A stretch of DNA of 49,183 bases from a bacterium c-19 (GCA_009917405.1 QZED01000010.1:1-49183); one strand, 5' to 3'; counted from the first letter of the stretch, positions 1 to 9,345 are shown. Numbers and translations: made by a program. The notes: generated by a model not told the origin, from the sequence alone.

Positions 1-99
1 TCTTATTTTATAACATCTTTTAGGACAAAATCAATTTCGTTACATTAAGACATTATCATTTTCGATTCATAGAAGCGCCTGAATTCAACTTGCACGCTA

Positions 100-127
100 T
101 TGAAAATATAAGAAAATACAGTATAAT
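100..127 (+). promoter_or_regulatory. Sigma-A-type promoter of the licD operon
   Basis: A TTGAAA box at 100-105 and a TATAAT box at 122-127 are separated by 16 bases, about 40 bases upstream of the licD start and its AAAGGAG ribosome site. The match to the housekeeping consensus is good. It would drive licD and the overlapping glycosyltransferase. Confidence 0.65.
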
Positions 128-167
128 AAATACGATATAAGAAAGAATCGAATAAAGGAGACTTGGA

Positions 168-1031
168 ATGAATAAAAAAGAGATTGCACAGGCAAGTGCA
201 GATGCGATAAGTCTTAGAGAAATGCAGTTGAAGATGCTGCAGACAACGAAAAAGATTCATGAAATCTGTGAAAAACATCATTTAAGTTATTGGCTGATGT
301 ACGGTTCTTTATTAGGGGCAGTTCGTCATAACGGCTTTATTCCGTGGGATGATGATATGGATATCATGATGCCGCGCAAAGATCATCAAAAATTCATGGA
401 GATTGCCAAAACGGAATTGGGCGAAGATTATTTTATGCAGACACCTTTAACAGATCCTAAATATGATATTCTGCATGTTCCTTTCAAAGTGCGGGAAAAT
501 CATTCGACATTGATTGAGGATTTGAATAAGGACTATCATCAGGGTGCCTTTGTCGATATCTTTGCGATGGATTATATGGGGGATGATGAAGCGGCATTTC
601 GTCGGCTTCATAAAAAAACAAGTATGCTTGCGTCCTTGAAAATGAAAATAGATTTTCATCAATTATCGGGAATTAAGCGATATGTCAGAATTTTATTACA
701 GTGTCTGTTTAAGTTGGTTCCTACCAAAACAATGTTTAACTATCTTCAAAAACAAGTCGAGCAGGTTGTGGACAATGATGCGAGTGATTGTAAATATGCG
801 ATGAAGGGAATAGAATTCTTAGAAAAGGATCTTTATCATTTAGATGATATTTTCCCGCTGCGTCTGCATCGCTTTGAGGACTGTGAATTCTATATTCCGA
901 ATAATGCCGATAAAATATTATCGGATTATTTCGGTGATTATATGAAAATGCCTAGTGAAGATAAAAAGAAACCGCATGGTTTATACTACAGCGATAAGCG
1001 CTTTTATGAGATACCGGGGAAACGCTCATGA
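168..1031 (+). CDS. licD: LicD family phosphotransferase
   Basis: LicD proteins are nucleotidyltransferase-fold enzymes that transfer phosphocholine or related phospho-groups onto cell-surface glycans such as teichoic acid. The family signature is clear: YGSLLGAVRH at about residues 45-54, followed by the acidic cluster IPWDDDMDIMM at 58-68, whose aspartates bind metal. The length of 287 residues is normal. The start is fixed by AAAGGAG seven bases upstream. The gene overlaps the next one by four bases (ATGA), so the two are co-transcribed and probably act on the same polymer. The exact group transferred cannot be read from sequence; no choline kinase or cytidylyltransferase gene is in view. 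Confidence 0.9.
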   Translation: MNKKEIAQASADAISLREMQLKMLQTTKKIHEICEKHHLSYWLMYGSLLGAVRHNGFIPWDDDMDIMMPRKDHQKFMEIAKTELGEDYFMQTPLTDPKYDILHVPFKVRENHSTLIEDLNKDYHQGAFVDIFAMDYMGDDEAAFRRLHKKTSMLASLKMKIDFHQLSGIKRYVRILLQCLFKLVPTKTMFNYLQKQVEQVVDNDASDCKYAMKGIEFLEKDLYHLDDIFPLRLHRFEDCEFYIPNNADKILSDYFGDYMKMPSEDKKKPHGLYYSDKRFYEIPGKRS

Positions 1032-1975
1032 GTGCTTTTAAGGTCAGTGTTGTAATTCCGGTCTATAATGCCTCTGCCTATTTAAAGCAGTGCTTAGACA
1101 GCTTAGTGAATCAAACCTTATCACAAATAGAAATCATCGCTGTAGATGACGGAAGTACGGATCGATCATGGGAACTGATTCAGGCATATGAAAAAGCCTA
1201 TCCCGATAAAGTCCGCGGCTATCATAAAACAAACGGAGGCATGTCCTCGGCACGCAACTTCGGACTTGATCATGTAAACGGTGAGTATGTAGGCTTTGTG
1301 GATAGTGATGACTGGGTGGAAGCGACGATGTTTGCGCACTTATATGAAAGCATCGAAAAGCATCGGGCAAAGCTTGCGGTTTGTAATTTTCGCATGGTGT
1401 ATGATCACAGTGAAATCCCTTTTATTGTGACTGATGAAAAACATTTTCAGGCACATGTGAACTGTGTGTGGAACAAGCTGTATCATGCCTCATTGTTTAA
1501 GCAGACAAGATTTAAAGAAGGAATTCGTTATGAAGATCTGAATTTATTAATGAAGCTGTTGCCGGATGTACCGGAACGGGAAATCGTATATTGTGATGAG
1601 ATATTTTATAACTATCGACAGACGGAAGGTTCGGTGATGAATCAGCCGAATGCGCAAAAAAACCTTGATATGATCAGTGTGTTTGATGATGCACTGGATT
1701 ATTTTGCCAAACATCCTAAAGCATTTGACACCCATCAATATGCAGGTGATTTATGGTTGGAACATGTGACTTTGAATACGATTACACGTTTAATCAAACA
1801 AAAGGACACACAGACAAAGCAGGTGATTCATCAGTTGAATGCATATGGAAAAAAACAGTTTCCAAAACTTTTTCAAACTGAATATTATCGACAACTGCCG
1901 ATGAAGCGCAAGCTGATCGCTTACCTAAACGGGCACAATTTGAATACAGTGTCAGCGCTTCTGTTAAAAAAATAA
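1028..1975 (+). CDS. Family 2 (GT-A) glycosyltransferase
   Basis: The protein has 315 residues and the GT2 layout: VSVVIPVYN at the N-terminus, then IIAVDDGSTD near residue 36-45, and the metal-binding GFVDSDDW near 91-98. The C-terminal half is helical with no obvious membrane segment. Such enzymes add a sugar from a nucleotide donor to a surface polysaccharide or teichoic-acid intermediate at the inner face of the membrane. It overlaps licD by four bases, so both probably decorate the same glycan. The sugar and acceptor are unknown. A strong terminator follows at 2017-2076. Confidence 0.9.
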   Translation: MSAFKVSVVIPVYNASAYLKQCLDSLVNQTLSQIEIIAVDDGSTDRSWELIQAYEKAYPDKVRGYHKTNGGMSSARNFGLDHVNGEYVGFVDSDDWVEATMFAHLYESIEKHRAKLAVCNFRMVYDHSEIPFIVTDEKHFQAHVNCVWNKLYHASLFKQTRFKEGIRYEDLNLLMKLLPDVPEREIVYCDEIFYNYRQTEGSVMNQPNAQKNLDMISVFDDALDYFAKHPKAFDTHQYAGDLWLEHVTLNTITRLIKQKDTQTKQVIHQLNAYGKKQFPKLFQTEYYRQLPMKRKLIAYLNGHNLNTVSALLLKK

Positions 1976-2016
1976 GATAGTAATTGATTCGTAACTAATT
2001 AGCAGTTGCGGAATGA

Positions 2017-2076
2017 AAATAAGTGAAGCTTTCAATCTGAAGTTGTTTGAATAAAGCATTCGCTTATTTTTTTTTG
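2017..2076 (+). terminator. Rho-independent terminator after licD-glycosyltransferase
   Basis: The arms AAATAAGTGAA (2017-2027) and TTCGCTTATTT (2059-2069) form eleven pairs with one G-U and are followed by a T-run. The loop is long, about 31 bases. Confidence 0.8.
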
Positions 2077-2124
2077 TTTGTTTATTTATGATTTATTCAT
2101 ATAGCTATTTTATCTTTCCTTGTG

Positions 2125-2130
2125 TATAAT
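2125..2130 (+). promoter_or_regulatory. Probable -10 box upstream of the DUF1266 gene
   Basis: A perfect TATAAT lies about 74 bases before the start codon, downstream of the previous terminator. No convincing -35 hexamer is visible at the expected distance, so the assignment is tentative. Confidence 0.4.
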
Positions 2131-2203
2131 GATAGTAATGATTTCAATAAAAATACGGCATGAAAGTTATGAAATACGGGGAATGAAAAAGTGAGGAATG
2201 AAT

Positions 2204-3238
2204 ATGTTAAAAGAAATAACGGAATTTCAAAAGAAAATTCAAGCACTGCATTTGAAAAAAGAACGAGTATCCGATCAAGATTTTTACTTGTACTTGAGTA
2301 TAATATCTTCCGTAATGCATCAAGGATTCAGTGATCAGCTGCGGGTATGCGAGGGTGATAATGAAAAAATCAAAAGAAAACTGGCCCAGATGAATGTAAA
2401 AGATGTACAGAGCTTGGACGGATGTATTCATTATAACTATCAGTGCGGTGATCAATATCAACAGTTTTTAACCTTTTGGGATGGAACACCTTGTTTTAAT
2501 ATCGAAACACAAAAGGATCATGTAAAACAATATATCAAGCGTTGTGAAGCATATGCGAAACAGTTTTATCCGTTGGCGAAACGCTTCGGTTTTTATGCTT
2601 GGGATGTTTCAGAAGCGATCTTTTTAATACGTAGTGCCTATACATGCGGATTTATTACCGTACAAGAGGCACAGGAGCGAATTCAAAAGCAGGTTGATAC
2701 GGCACGTCGTTATTTTAATGATTTTAATGAATATGCAATTTCTTATGTATGCGGATGCATGTATTATATGAAAAGAGAATCCGGTAATGAATTGTCGGCA
2801 AAGAAGCTTGCGCAGGCAGCGTTGAAAATTTGTGACAGTCTGTTTTTTGATAATGATCGTATCTGGGCAAAAACCTCCTGGCTCATTTTATCTGATTACT
2901 TTCAGCGACTGGATAAGGTGGAAGATAAAGGGCTGACTCAGGGAAATGCAGGCTGTATCGTCAGTAATCGCATTTCAGTAGATGATATGCCGACCACTTA
3001 TTTTTATCGCGAAAAGGCACTGAATGCTTTCCCTGACAGCGGGTGGCGTTTCCTTGCGGGTGATGAAAGTGAAGCATATTTGCAGGATGCAAAAAATGCA
3101 CATGTGTTCGCTTTAAATACGATTGCGAATGTGTGTCCCGAAATTATTCCTTTTCTGGATCAGCCGACTGGCAGTGCTTATGTATTAGGGGAGGACGGCG
3201 CGTTTCGCTCACTGACGTCTGAGGAGGAAAATCACTGA
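2204..3238 (+). CDS. DUF1266-DUF2185 fusion protein of unknown function
   Basis: The N-terminal two thirds (about residues 60-220) resembles DUF1266: a helical region with AWDVSEAIFLIRSAYTCGFI and a tyrosine/cysteine-rich GCMYYMKRESG stretch. The C-terminal about 90 residues match DUF2185 (CIVSNRI, then a GWRFLAGDE segment and ENx-type residues), a small domain also seen among immunity-like proteins of polymorphic toxin systems. The fusion is cytoplasmic, with no signal peptide. I chose the second ATG at 2204 because it is seven bases after GAGG; the ATG at 2198 is too close. The stop overlaps the next start (TGATG). Function unknown. Confidence 0.75.
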   Translation: MLKEITEFQKKIQALHLKKERVSDQDFYLYLSIISSVMHQGFSDQLRVCEGDNEKIKRKLAQMNVKDVQSLDGCIHYNYQCGDQYQQFLTFWDGTPCFNIETQKDHVKQYIKRCEAYAKQFYPLAKRFGFYAWDVSEAIFLIRSAYTCGFITVQEAQERIQKQVDTARRYFNDFNEYAISYVCGCMYYMKRESGNELSAKKLAQAALKICDSLFFDNDRIWAKTSWLILSDYFQRLDKVEDKGLTQGNAGCIVSNRISVDDMPTTYFYREKALNAFPDSGWRFLAGDESEAYLQDAKNAHVFALNTIANVCPEIIPFLDQPTGSAYVLGEDGAFRSLTSEEENH

Positions 3239-3831
3239 TGAATTCAATAAAAAATGTAATTTTTGATATCGGAAATGTCCTTGTAGATTTTCATCCTATT
3301 CCGTATTTTCAAAGGCTGATGCCTCAAAGTGATATGGATACAATTTGCCCGTTGATCTTTGATGAGACATGGGAAAAGATTGATCAAGGCATCTATATGT
3401 GCGATGAAGCAAAAAACGAGCATATGCAAAAGTATCCGCAGTTTCATCAAGAGATTGCGTGTATTTATGCGCATTGGAAAGAAATGATGGTTTTGAATGA
3501 GGAAACTTATGCTTATTTAAAGGAATGTCAAAGTCATCACTATCAAGTGTATTTATTAAGTAATATCGGTTTGGAAAGTCATCAATATTTAAAAGCGCGC
3601 TATGCGTTTTTTGATGATGCGGACGGGGCGATATTAAGTTATCAAGAGCATGTGATAAAACCTGATCAAAGAATTTATGAACTGTTGTTAAGTCGATACG
3701 GATTAAAAGCTGAGGAATGCGTGTTTTTTGATGATAATGCATCGAATGCGGCAGTGGCATGTGCACTGGGAATCAAAGGCATTCGTTTTATCACCTGTGA
3801 GCAGGCGAAACAAGAGGCAGCCTTATGGTAA
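3238..3831 (+). CDS. HAD superfamily (subfamily IA) hydrolase
   Basis: This 197-residue protein shows all HAD motifs: FDIGNVLVDF at 9-18 with nucleophile D10, LLSNIG near 104 (motif II serine), the IKPDQRIYE lysine near 141 (motif III), and FFDDNASN near 163 (motif IV). The second aspartate of motif I is replaced by glycine (DIG instead of DxD), as in the YihX-like branch of small phosphatases. It probably dephosphorylates a sugar phosphate or nucleotide; the substrate is not predictable. It is coupled to the upstream gene through TGATG and overlaps rumA by seven bases, so these three genes form an operon. Confidence 0.9.
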   Translation: MNSIKNVIFDIGNVLVDFHPIPYFQRLMPQSDMDTICPLIFDETWEKIDQGIYMCDEAKNEHMQKYPQFHQEIACIYAHWKEMMVLNEETYAYLKECQSHHYQVYLLSNIGLESHQYLKARYAFFDDADGAILSYQEHVIKPDQRIYELLLSRYGLKAEECVFFDDNASNAAVACALGIKGIRFITCEQAKQEAALW

Positions 3832-5183
3832 AGATCAATCATATCTATCAGGTTGAAGTCACTTTCCTTGCGGATAACGGGTACGGTCTCGCACGGCTGC
3901 ACAAAGATGTGATCTATGTGAAACAGGCACTACCGCAGGAGCGGGTCAGCGTGAAGATCACCAAGCGGCTGCAGCAGGGATATGTCGGCGAAATCGTAAA
4001 GTGGCAGGTGCGTGATCCTCATCGTATCAATAGCAGCTGTAATATTTATCATCATTGCGGAAGCTGTCATTTATTGCATTGTGAATACTCGCATCAACTG
4101 AGCTTAAAACAGGCAATGGTAAAGAACTGGGTGAAAGACAACTCGTTGTCATTGAAGGTATTGCCTGTGATCGGGATGAAAGAGCCATATAAGTATCGAA
4201 ACAAAGTGATCGTCAGCTTTTATAAAGACAAAAACGGTAAATTGCAGAAGGGGTTCTATGAGGAATTTTCACATCGCATCATTCCTTATCAAAGCTGTTT
4301 GTTACATGATGAAAAGATGGATGATATTGTGAATACTATTGCGCTGATTGCGAAAAAGCAGCGTATTGAGCCGTATGATGAAAGGAGACACAGCGGTTTT
4401 TTACGTCATGTGCTGTTGCGCAAGGGACGTGTCAGTAAGGAGATCATGGTGGTGCCGGTCTGTATGACTTCGCAGTTTCCCGGGCGCAAAAATTTTGTTT
4501 CTGAATTGTTAAAAGCACATCCTGAAATTACGACGATAGTGCAAAATATCAACGGAAGAAAAACAAGTGTTGTGTTGGGATCGGAAGAGCGTGTGTTATA
4601 CGGCAGCGGTAAAATCGAAGATGTTCTTTTGGGGAATCGCTATCAGATTTCATCAAAGAGTTTTTATCAGATTAATCATGAGCAATGCGAGGTATTGTAT
4701 CAAAAGGCGCTTGATTTGCTTAAACTGCACGGTAATGAAACGGTATTGGATGCGTATTGCGGAATCGGAACGATCGGCTTAAGCGTGGCAAACCATGTGA
4801 AGCAAGTCATCGGTGTGGAGCTGAATCAACAAGCGGTGCATGATGCGATCGGTAATGCGGCGATGAATCATATTACCAATGCTCGTTTTATTTGTGATGA
4901 TGCGACTCATTTTATGGAGCAGGCGGCAGTAAAGAAACGACACTTTGATGTGGTGATTATGGATCCGCCCCGCAGCGGCAGCAATAAGGAATTTATGAGG
5001 GCATGCGCTAAGATTCAGCCGAAGCAGATTGTTTATATTTCCTGCGATCCGCGTACCCAGATGCGTGATTTGGTGTTTTTTAAAAAGCTTGGGTATGAAG
5101 GGAAAGAAGTGATCCCAGTGGATCTGTTTCCGAATACGAATCATGTAGAGACGGTCGTGTTGATGTCAAGGAAAGATAAATAA
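3825..5183 (+). CDS. rumA: 23S rRNA (uracil-5-)-methyltransferase, RumA/RlmD family
   Basis: This 452-residue SAM-dependent enzyme methylates a uridine of 23S rRNA at C5. It has an N-terminal TRAM RNA-binding domain (about 5-60), an iron-sulphur cysteine cluster (C72, C78, C81 and a later SCLLHD cysteine), the SAM motif LDAYCGIGTIGLS near 307, a DPPRSG motif, and the catalytic ISCDP cysteine. The C-terminus VDLFPNTNHVETVVLMSRK is the usual family end. The start has GAGG seven bases upstream. The last about 40 bases form the left junction of a large island, so this 3' end may have been supplied by the element. rumA genes are known integration sites for serine-recombinase elements in Bacillota. 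Confidence 0.95.
   Translation: MVKINHIYQVEVTFLADNGYGLARLHKDVIYVKQALPQERVSVKITKRLQQGYVGEIVKWQVRDPHRINSSCNIYHHCGSCHLLHCEYSHQLSLKQAMVKNWVKDNSLSLKVLPVIGMKEPYKYRNKVIVSFYKDKNGKLQKGFYEEFSHRIIPYQSCLLHDEKMDDIVNTIALIAKKQRIEPYDERRHSGFLRHVLLRKGRVSKEIMVVPVCMTSQFPGRKNFVSELLKAHPEITTIVQNINGRKTSVVLGSEERVLYGSGKIEDVLLGNRYQISSKSFYQINHEQCEVLYQKALDLLKLHGNETVLDAYCGIGTIGLSVANHVKQVIGVELNQQAVHDAIGNAAMNHITNARFICDDATHFMEQAAVKKRHFDVVIMDPPRSGSNKEFMRACAKIQPKQIVYISCDPRTQMRDLVFFKKLGYEGKEVIPVDLFPNTNHVETVVLMSRKDK
5142..5149 (+). other. Putative left attachment core (attL) in rumA
   Basis: CATGTAGA here (codons H-V-E of HVETVV) recurs at 38533-38540 inside a second copy of the rumA 3' end. Around it the two copies share a patchy extension (AxACxGTxGTG). 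This is the expected scar of a large serine recombinase using a short core in the coding end of rumA. The exact crossover dinucleotide cannot be determined without an empty-site relative. Confidence 0.55.
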
Positions 5184-5189
5184 GGGCTG

Positions 5190-5216
5190 AAAAGCGGCGT
5201 ATTTCCGGGCTTTTTG
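5190..5216 (+). terminator. Short terminator-like hairpin after rumA
   Basis: AAAAGC at 5190-5195 pairs with GCTTTT at 5209-5214, with extra GG/CC pairs inside, and runs into TTTTTGT. It lies seven bases after the rumA stop, so transcription from the host operon probably ends here. Confidence 0.5.
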
Positions 5217-5262
5217 TAAGGTTAGTATCATCAGGGAAGCCTTGCGGAAAGCTCGGTTTTCT

Positions 5263-5295
5263 TGTATGGAAACATATCTACTTTGCAGCTCGACC
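5263..5295 (+). pseudogene. Possible degenerate rumA 3'-end relic at the left edge
   Basis: In one frame the bases read CMETYLLCSS, a degraded match to HVETVVLLSR, the rumA C-terminus. At DNA level it shares GAAAC and CTTTxGxxxCTCG with the right-hand relic at 38533-38571. The rest of 5217-5458 holds no recognisable gene. The match is short and could be chance, but it agrees with several such relics at the right edge. Confidence 0.35.
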
Positions 5296-5458
5296 GGAGA
5301 AAAAGTCGATGACCGGAAAAATGCGGTAGGGTTTAGGCTGTGGATTAGATGTAGTGGGTTGTGGCACTGGGATTGTTGTCAGAAACGACCGCAGTTTAAG
5401 CCACTCGATACTAAGAGGCAGACTTGGCAGTGGAATAGATAACAGGAGGATTTGGAAT

Positions 5459-6361
5459 ATGGATTTTAGTTTGAATCGAATGCCGTCTACACAGAAAGAA
5501 ATTGAATGGCAGTGGGAACGGGTTGTAAAAGAAAATATTGATTTTTCTGAAATTAGAGTGAATGGCGCCAGCTGTGATTTTGAGGCTAATTTGGATTATT
5601 TTAACTTGACGGATACAAAAGCAGACCAAATTTCGTTTATTGGAAGACGGTATGAGTTTTTTGAACAGGCAGTTGGGTTGCGAGATTTTAGATTAGAAAT
5701 CTTTGGAGACATTCATCAGGATACACAAATTGGTATGATTTTAAATGGTATTAGCCGATATCGTGAAGAGTCGTCTCCGTATGGTCTGTTTGTTTCATAT
5801 AGGTATATAGGGGAATCTGTTTACTGTGCTATCACGGTATATCTTGTTGATAAGAATTGGGGCTCAGAGATGGATGTTGCAGTAATCGAGGTTAGTCAAG
5901 ATGAGAATGCATATGTTCTTCCAGTAGAAATTTCAGAAGAAGCACTAGACTATTTTTCTTTTGATGACATTATGAGATTAGCATATTGGATCGGAAACTT
6001 TTGGGCGGGAGTACAATACGAAATAAATAATCGTCCAGAAGAAATAAGAGTTGTTGAACAGAGAGGACCAATTTCACTAGACGACGATGCATATAAATCA
6101 CAAGATAGAATCGTGTTAATTAAGAGAATAGTTGCTGTTGATAAAGATGGAAGGCCTATTGAGTATGGTGCAACTGCTTCAGGACGTAAATATCATGTTC
6201 CATCTTGGGGTGTTCGTGGTCATGAACGAACACTCCAATATGGGAGAATAATTCCGGTAAGAGCATATCGAAAGGGAAAAGAACGAAATAATCCGGAGAT
6301 TTACATAGAAAAACGATATATATTTGATGATGAAAAAATTGATAATGATATCAATAAATAA
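5459..6361 (+). CDS. Uncharacterised island protein
   Basis: I do not recognise this 300-residue protein. It is acidic over its first two thirds, has no membrane segment or signal peptide, and ends in a basic segment with a VRGHERTLQYGRIIPVRAY motif. Similar RGHxR...GxxIxVRxY tails occur in proteins of phages and plasmids. The start at 5459 has AACAGGAGG seven bases upstream; a longer in-frame ORF back to 5354 lacks a ribosome site. The next gene begins 20 bases after its stop, so the two probably form an operon. Low GC fits cargo at the island edge. Confidence 0.7.
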   Translation: MDFSLNRMPSTQKEIEWQWERVVKENIDFSEIRVNGASCDFEANLDYFNLTDTKADQISFIGRRYEFFEQAVGLRDFRLEIFGDIHQDTQIGMILNGISRYREESSPYGLFVSYRYIGESVYCAITVYLVDKNWGSEMDVAVIEVSQDENAYVLPVEISEEALDYFSFDDIMRLAYWIGNFWAGVQYEINNRPEEIRVVEQRGPISLDDDAYKSQDRIVLIKRIVAVDKDGRPIEYGATASGRKYHVPSWGVRGHERTLQYGRIIPVRAYRKGKERNNPEIYIEKRYIFDDEKIDNDINK

Positions 6362-6381
6362 CCTATTTTAGGAGGAACATA

Positions 6382-7308
6382 GTGGCAACATTTAGAGATA
6401 GAGAAGTATTTGAGTTTTGTGAAAAGACTTTTGAAGAATTAAAGCGACAAGACAATGGATATTTTCCGCATAAACACGATAAAGAGGTATTTAATAGAGC
6501 ATCAGCACAGTTTGGAATTGGCGTGGAAGAGGTCGATAAGATATACGATTCTTATACCAAGGTTGCTGCTAAGCTAGAAATTATGAAAATTAATCGTCTT
6601 CCGAAGAAAAAAAGAAAAGCAGCAGTGATGAGGAAGATGCAAGATATAGTTTTAAACAATAAGGACCTCCCCTTTTATAAAATTGAAGGTGAACCACAAG
6701 AACCAATTGTGCCAGCAACAGATATTATAGAAGAAGGATATAAAGACCTTATATCTACTTTAGCTCATGTTGGTTGGACTATTCCTTTGACCATTGATAT
6801 ACAACAGTTAGAGGAACTACGCAATTGTAGTTCAGATGATGAAAAAATAGAAGAATTTTTTTTGAATTTTTATACGGATAAACAGCTAGAAGAATTATCA
6901 CAAACAATTTGCTCTGCAATAGATAATCAAGGACAAAAAAAGAGATTTGAAGAAGCATATTCAATTTTTAAACAGGGAATGTATTCCTCTTGTTTGACTG
7001 TATTGACGACGATTCTTGAAGGAGTGATTTCAAGTTTTGGAGACGATCCTAAGGATGTGAGAGTAATGAGAATATGTAATTATCACGCATCAGAAGAAAA
7101 AAATAACGGGAATTCTATAAAGAGTCTGTGCTGGCAATCAATTTATGAATACACTACACTCTTGTTTGAAAAAAGTGATTTTTCTAAGAATGAACCAGAC
7201 GAAACAAATAGACATTGGCTTGTACACGGAAGAACAAGTCAAATTGGAGAGAAGGTCGATTGTATAAGAGTAATAAATGCTCTTTCGACAATTTCTAACC
7301 TGAGATAA
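6382..7308 (+). CDS. HEPN-like protein, possible abortive-infection RNase
   Basis: The protein (308 residues, GTG start after AGGAGG) is highly charged in its N-terminal half. It carries a C-terminal helical domain (about 190-308) ending in NRHWLVHGR. R277 and H282 form an R-x4-H motif preceded by a polar residue, the catalytic signature of HEPN ribonucleases. Related C-terminal domains occur in abortive-infection proteins. That makes it a candidate RNA-cleaving defence or toxin protein; its partner may be the unknown protein encoded just upstream. The fold assignment rests on the motif and helical context only. A bidirectional terminator separates it from the recombinase operon. Confidence 0.65.
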   Translation: MATFRDREVFEFCEKTFEELKRQDNGYFPHKHDKEVFNRASAQFGIGVEEVDKIYDSYTKVAAKLEIMKINRLPKKKRKAAVMRKMQDIVLNNKDLPFYKIEGEPQEPIVPATDIIEEGYKDLISTLAHVGWTIPLTIDIQQLEELRNCSSDDEKIEEFFLNFYTDKQLEELSQTICSAIDNQGQKKRFEEAYSIFKQGMYSSCLTVLTTILEGVISSFGDDPKDVRVMRICNYHASEEKNNGNSIKSLCWQSIYEYTTLLFEKSDFSKNEPDETNRHWLVHGRTSQIGEKVDCIRVINALSTISNLR

Positions 7309-7312
7309 AAAC

Positions 7313-7343
7313 AACCCTCCTGGCCATCATGGTTAGGAGGGTT
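7313..7343. terminator. Bidirectional terminator between convergent genes
   Basis: AACCCTCCT (7313-7321) and AGGAGGGTT (7335-7343) are perfect nine-base inverted repeats with a 13-base loop. On the minus strand the hairpin is followed by GTTTTTA, so it mainly ends the recombinase operon; on the plus strand it follows the HEPN-like gene by four bases. Confidence 0.85.
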
Positions 7344-7360
7344 TGGTGCATCTATGGGAC

Positions 7361-8929
7361 TTATGCATCCATATCAATGCTAACACCTGATTTCAATTCG
7401 ACAGTGATATGGTCATCCCAGATGGTAATCTGCTTGACCCAGCGTCGGACCAGTGACTCGTTAAGTTCGGTAAGGTGGGCGGTTTGCTGTGCGATGTAAT
7501 CCTGCAGGTCGTTGATTCGCTTTATCTGCTCATCCCTTGCAGCGGTATCGACTGTGGTCTTCTGGCGGAGTTCTCGAAGACGGAATATTTCATCGGCAAT
7601 TTCGTCATAGGCTTCTTTGCTCTGGGCTTTCTGGATAAGCTCTTGCTGCAAGGCCATTAGCTTCTCGTCGATGTTCTCAACGGAAGTTGCCTGCGAAGCT
7701 CGAATGACTGAGGCAATGTTGAGTTGTAGTTGTGCTTGATAGCTGCTTTTGTCTCCAAGCATCTGGTTGATAGCTTTGACAACAGCATCCTGAAGGACCA
7801 GCTCGTTAATGGTTCTGGCGTGGCATTCCAATCCGGTAGATTCCAGCCTGCTGATGCAGCGCCAGACGATAGATTTAACTCCACGATTGTTCCAGTGGAG
7901 CCTTCGGAACATTTCGCCGCATTCTCCGCAGATGACAATTTGTGAGAAGCAGTGGTTGCAGCTGTAGCTTCGTTTCTTGCCGTTGGCACTGGTTTTCACT
8001 ACTCGTCTGCGGACCAGTTCTTCTTGAACCTGTAAGTAAATGTCTTTCGGAATAATGGCTTCGTGGTTACCTTCTACATAGTATTGCGGGACGAGACCGT
8101 TGTTCTTGACTCTGGTTTTGTTCAGAAAGTCTGTTGTGTAGGTTTTCTGGAGCAGGGCATCGCCGATGTATTTCTCGTTGCGCAGGATCTTGTTGATGGT
8201 GCTAGTGTGCCACTTTTTTCCTCCTGCACCGGTAAGGATACCGTCACGTTCCAGCCCAGCGGCAATCTTATCCATGCTGAGTCCTTCTAAATATTCTCGA
8301 TAAATGCGCTTTACGATTTCTGCCTGTTCTGGATCGATGATAAGGTTGCCGTCCGCATCTTTTGTGTAGCCAAGGAAGCGATTGTGGTTGATTTGTACCT
8401 TGCCTTGCTGGTAGCGATATTGTAAGCCCATCTTGACATTCTGACTTAAGGACTGCGATTCCTGTTGAGCCAGAGAAGCCATGATGGTGATAAGAACCTC
8501 GCCTTTGGCATCCATTGTGTTGATTGACTCCTTTTCAAACAGAACAGGAATGTTCATGTCTTTGAGTTGTCTGATGTATTTTAGGCAATCCAGTGTGTTT
8601 CTGGCAAATCGGCTGATGGATTTGGTAATAACCATATCAATGTTACCAGCCCTACAGTCATCAATCATGTGATTAAATTCTTCACGTTTTTTGGTGTTCG
8701 TGCCGGAGATACCGTCATCGGCATAAATACCGGCAAATTCCCAATCCGGATTTTTTTGAATATATTCTGTATAGTGTTCTACCTGAGCTTCGTAGCTGGT
8801 AGCCTGCTCATCGCTGTCTGTACTGACACGACAGTACGCTGCGACTCGGAGCTTTGGTTTTTCTTCTTCCTGCTTACGAGCGTTGTTTCCAACTTGTCGC
8901 CTTGCAGGAATCAACATTACATTTCCCAT
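7361..8929 (-). CDS. Large serine recombinase (third of trio)
   Basis: This 522-residue protein has a resolvase-type catalytic domain: AAYCRVST with the nucleophile serine at about 35, then [12 protein letters not shown] and [10 protein letters not shown] recombinase DNA-binding domain follows (about 170-300), then a zinc ribbon ([14 protein letters not shown] with a later cysteine pair) and a C-terminal coiled coil. It belongs to the integrases that insert phages and conjugative elements at specific sites. Its start overlaps the stop of the preceding recombinase gene (TAATG), so translation is coupled. Together with the other two it is the best candidate for insertion of this island into rumA. 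Confidence 0.92.
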   Translation of the reverse strand: MGNVMLIPARRQVGNNARKQEEEKPKLRVAAYCRVSTDSDEQATSYEAQVEHYTEYIQKNPDWEFAGIYADDGISGTNTKKREEFNHMIDDCRAGNIDMVITKSISRFARNTLDCLKYIRQLKDMNIPVLFEKESINTMDAKGEVLITIMASLAQQESQSLSQNVKMGLQYRYQQGKVQINHNRFLGYTKDADGNLIIDPEQAEIVKRIYREYLEGLSMDKIAAGLERDGILTGAGGKKWHTSTINKILRNEKYIGDALLQKTYTTDFLNKTRVKNNGLVPQYYVEGNHEAIIPKDIYLQVQEELVRRRVVKTSANGKKRSYSCNHCFSQIVICGECGEMFRRLHWNNRGVKSIVWRCISRLESTGLECHARTINELVLQDAVVKAINQMLGDKSSYQAQLQLNIASVIRASQATSVENIDEKLMALQQELIQKAQSKEAYDEIADEIFRLRELRQKTTVDTAARDEQIKRINDLQDYIAQQTAHLTELNESLVRRWVKQITIWDDHITVELKSGVSIDMDA

Positions 8930-9345
8930 TATTGACTCTCGCTTTCTATGAGGCTGTACAGATACTCTGCCTGTTTCATAGGATTGTCATGCAGGGCGGT
9001 GACCTCGTCCATATGAAAACGGGTAGGTATCTGTATTGTCCTCATCTGTGTTTGCTTATTATTTCGTCCGAGTTTTGTGGCTCGGCGTTTACGTTCTTCT
9101 TGTGCTTTCTGGTAGGTTTCCTTATCGATGATGGCAGGGTAGAAACTGTCGCCAAGATAATGGACAGTTCCCATCAATCGCTTTGCTGTTCCGTGATAGG
9201 TTGGTATCCCAGCTTCCGCAGCAGCCTTTGATAATGACATGCCACTCAGATAATTTTTATAAAGCTGTCGGAGTTTTGCGGCAGCAGGTTCGTCTATAAT
9301 TGCTATGCCATTTTCAATCCGATAGCCAAAGGGTGTATGGCCCAT
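8929..9345 (-). CDS. Short recombinase-domain protein without catalytic domain
   Basis: Only 138 residues long, this protein starts directly with the recombinase DNA-binding domain ([19 protein letters not shown], then [14 protein letters not shown]). It lacks the N-terminal resolvase domain with the catalytic serine and also lacks the zinc ribbon. It sits precisely between two complete serine recombinases, coupled to both (TAGATG upstream, TAATG downstream). The tight packing suggests a real accessory subunit or directionality factor and not debris; that role is inference. A truncated pseudogene is the alternative, but the clean start and stop argue against it. Confidence 0.8.
   Translation of the reverse strand: MGHTPFGYRIENGIAIIDEPAAAKLRQLYKNYLSGMSLSKAAAEAGIPTYHGTAKRLMGTVHYLGDSFYPAIIDKETYQKAQEERKRRATKLGRNNKQTQMRTIQIPTRFHMDEVTALHDNPMKQAEYLYSLIESESQ

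Noticed and set aside
5354-5458. In-frame 5' extension of the unknown left-edge gene, with a GCGTG methyltransferase-like start
   Set aside because: The ATG at 5459 has an AGGAGG site at normal distance; the extension has none and lies in junction DNA.
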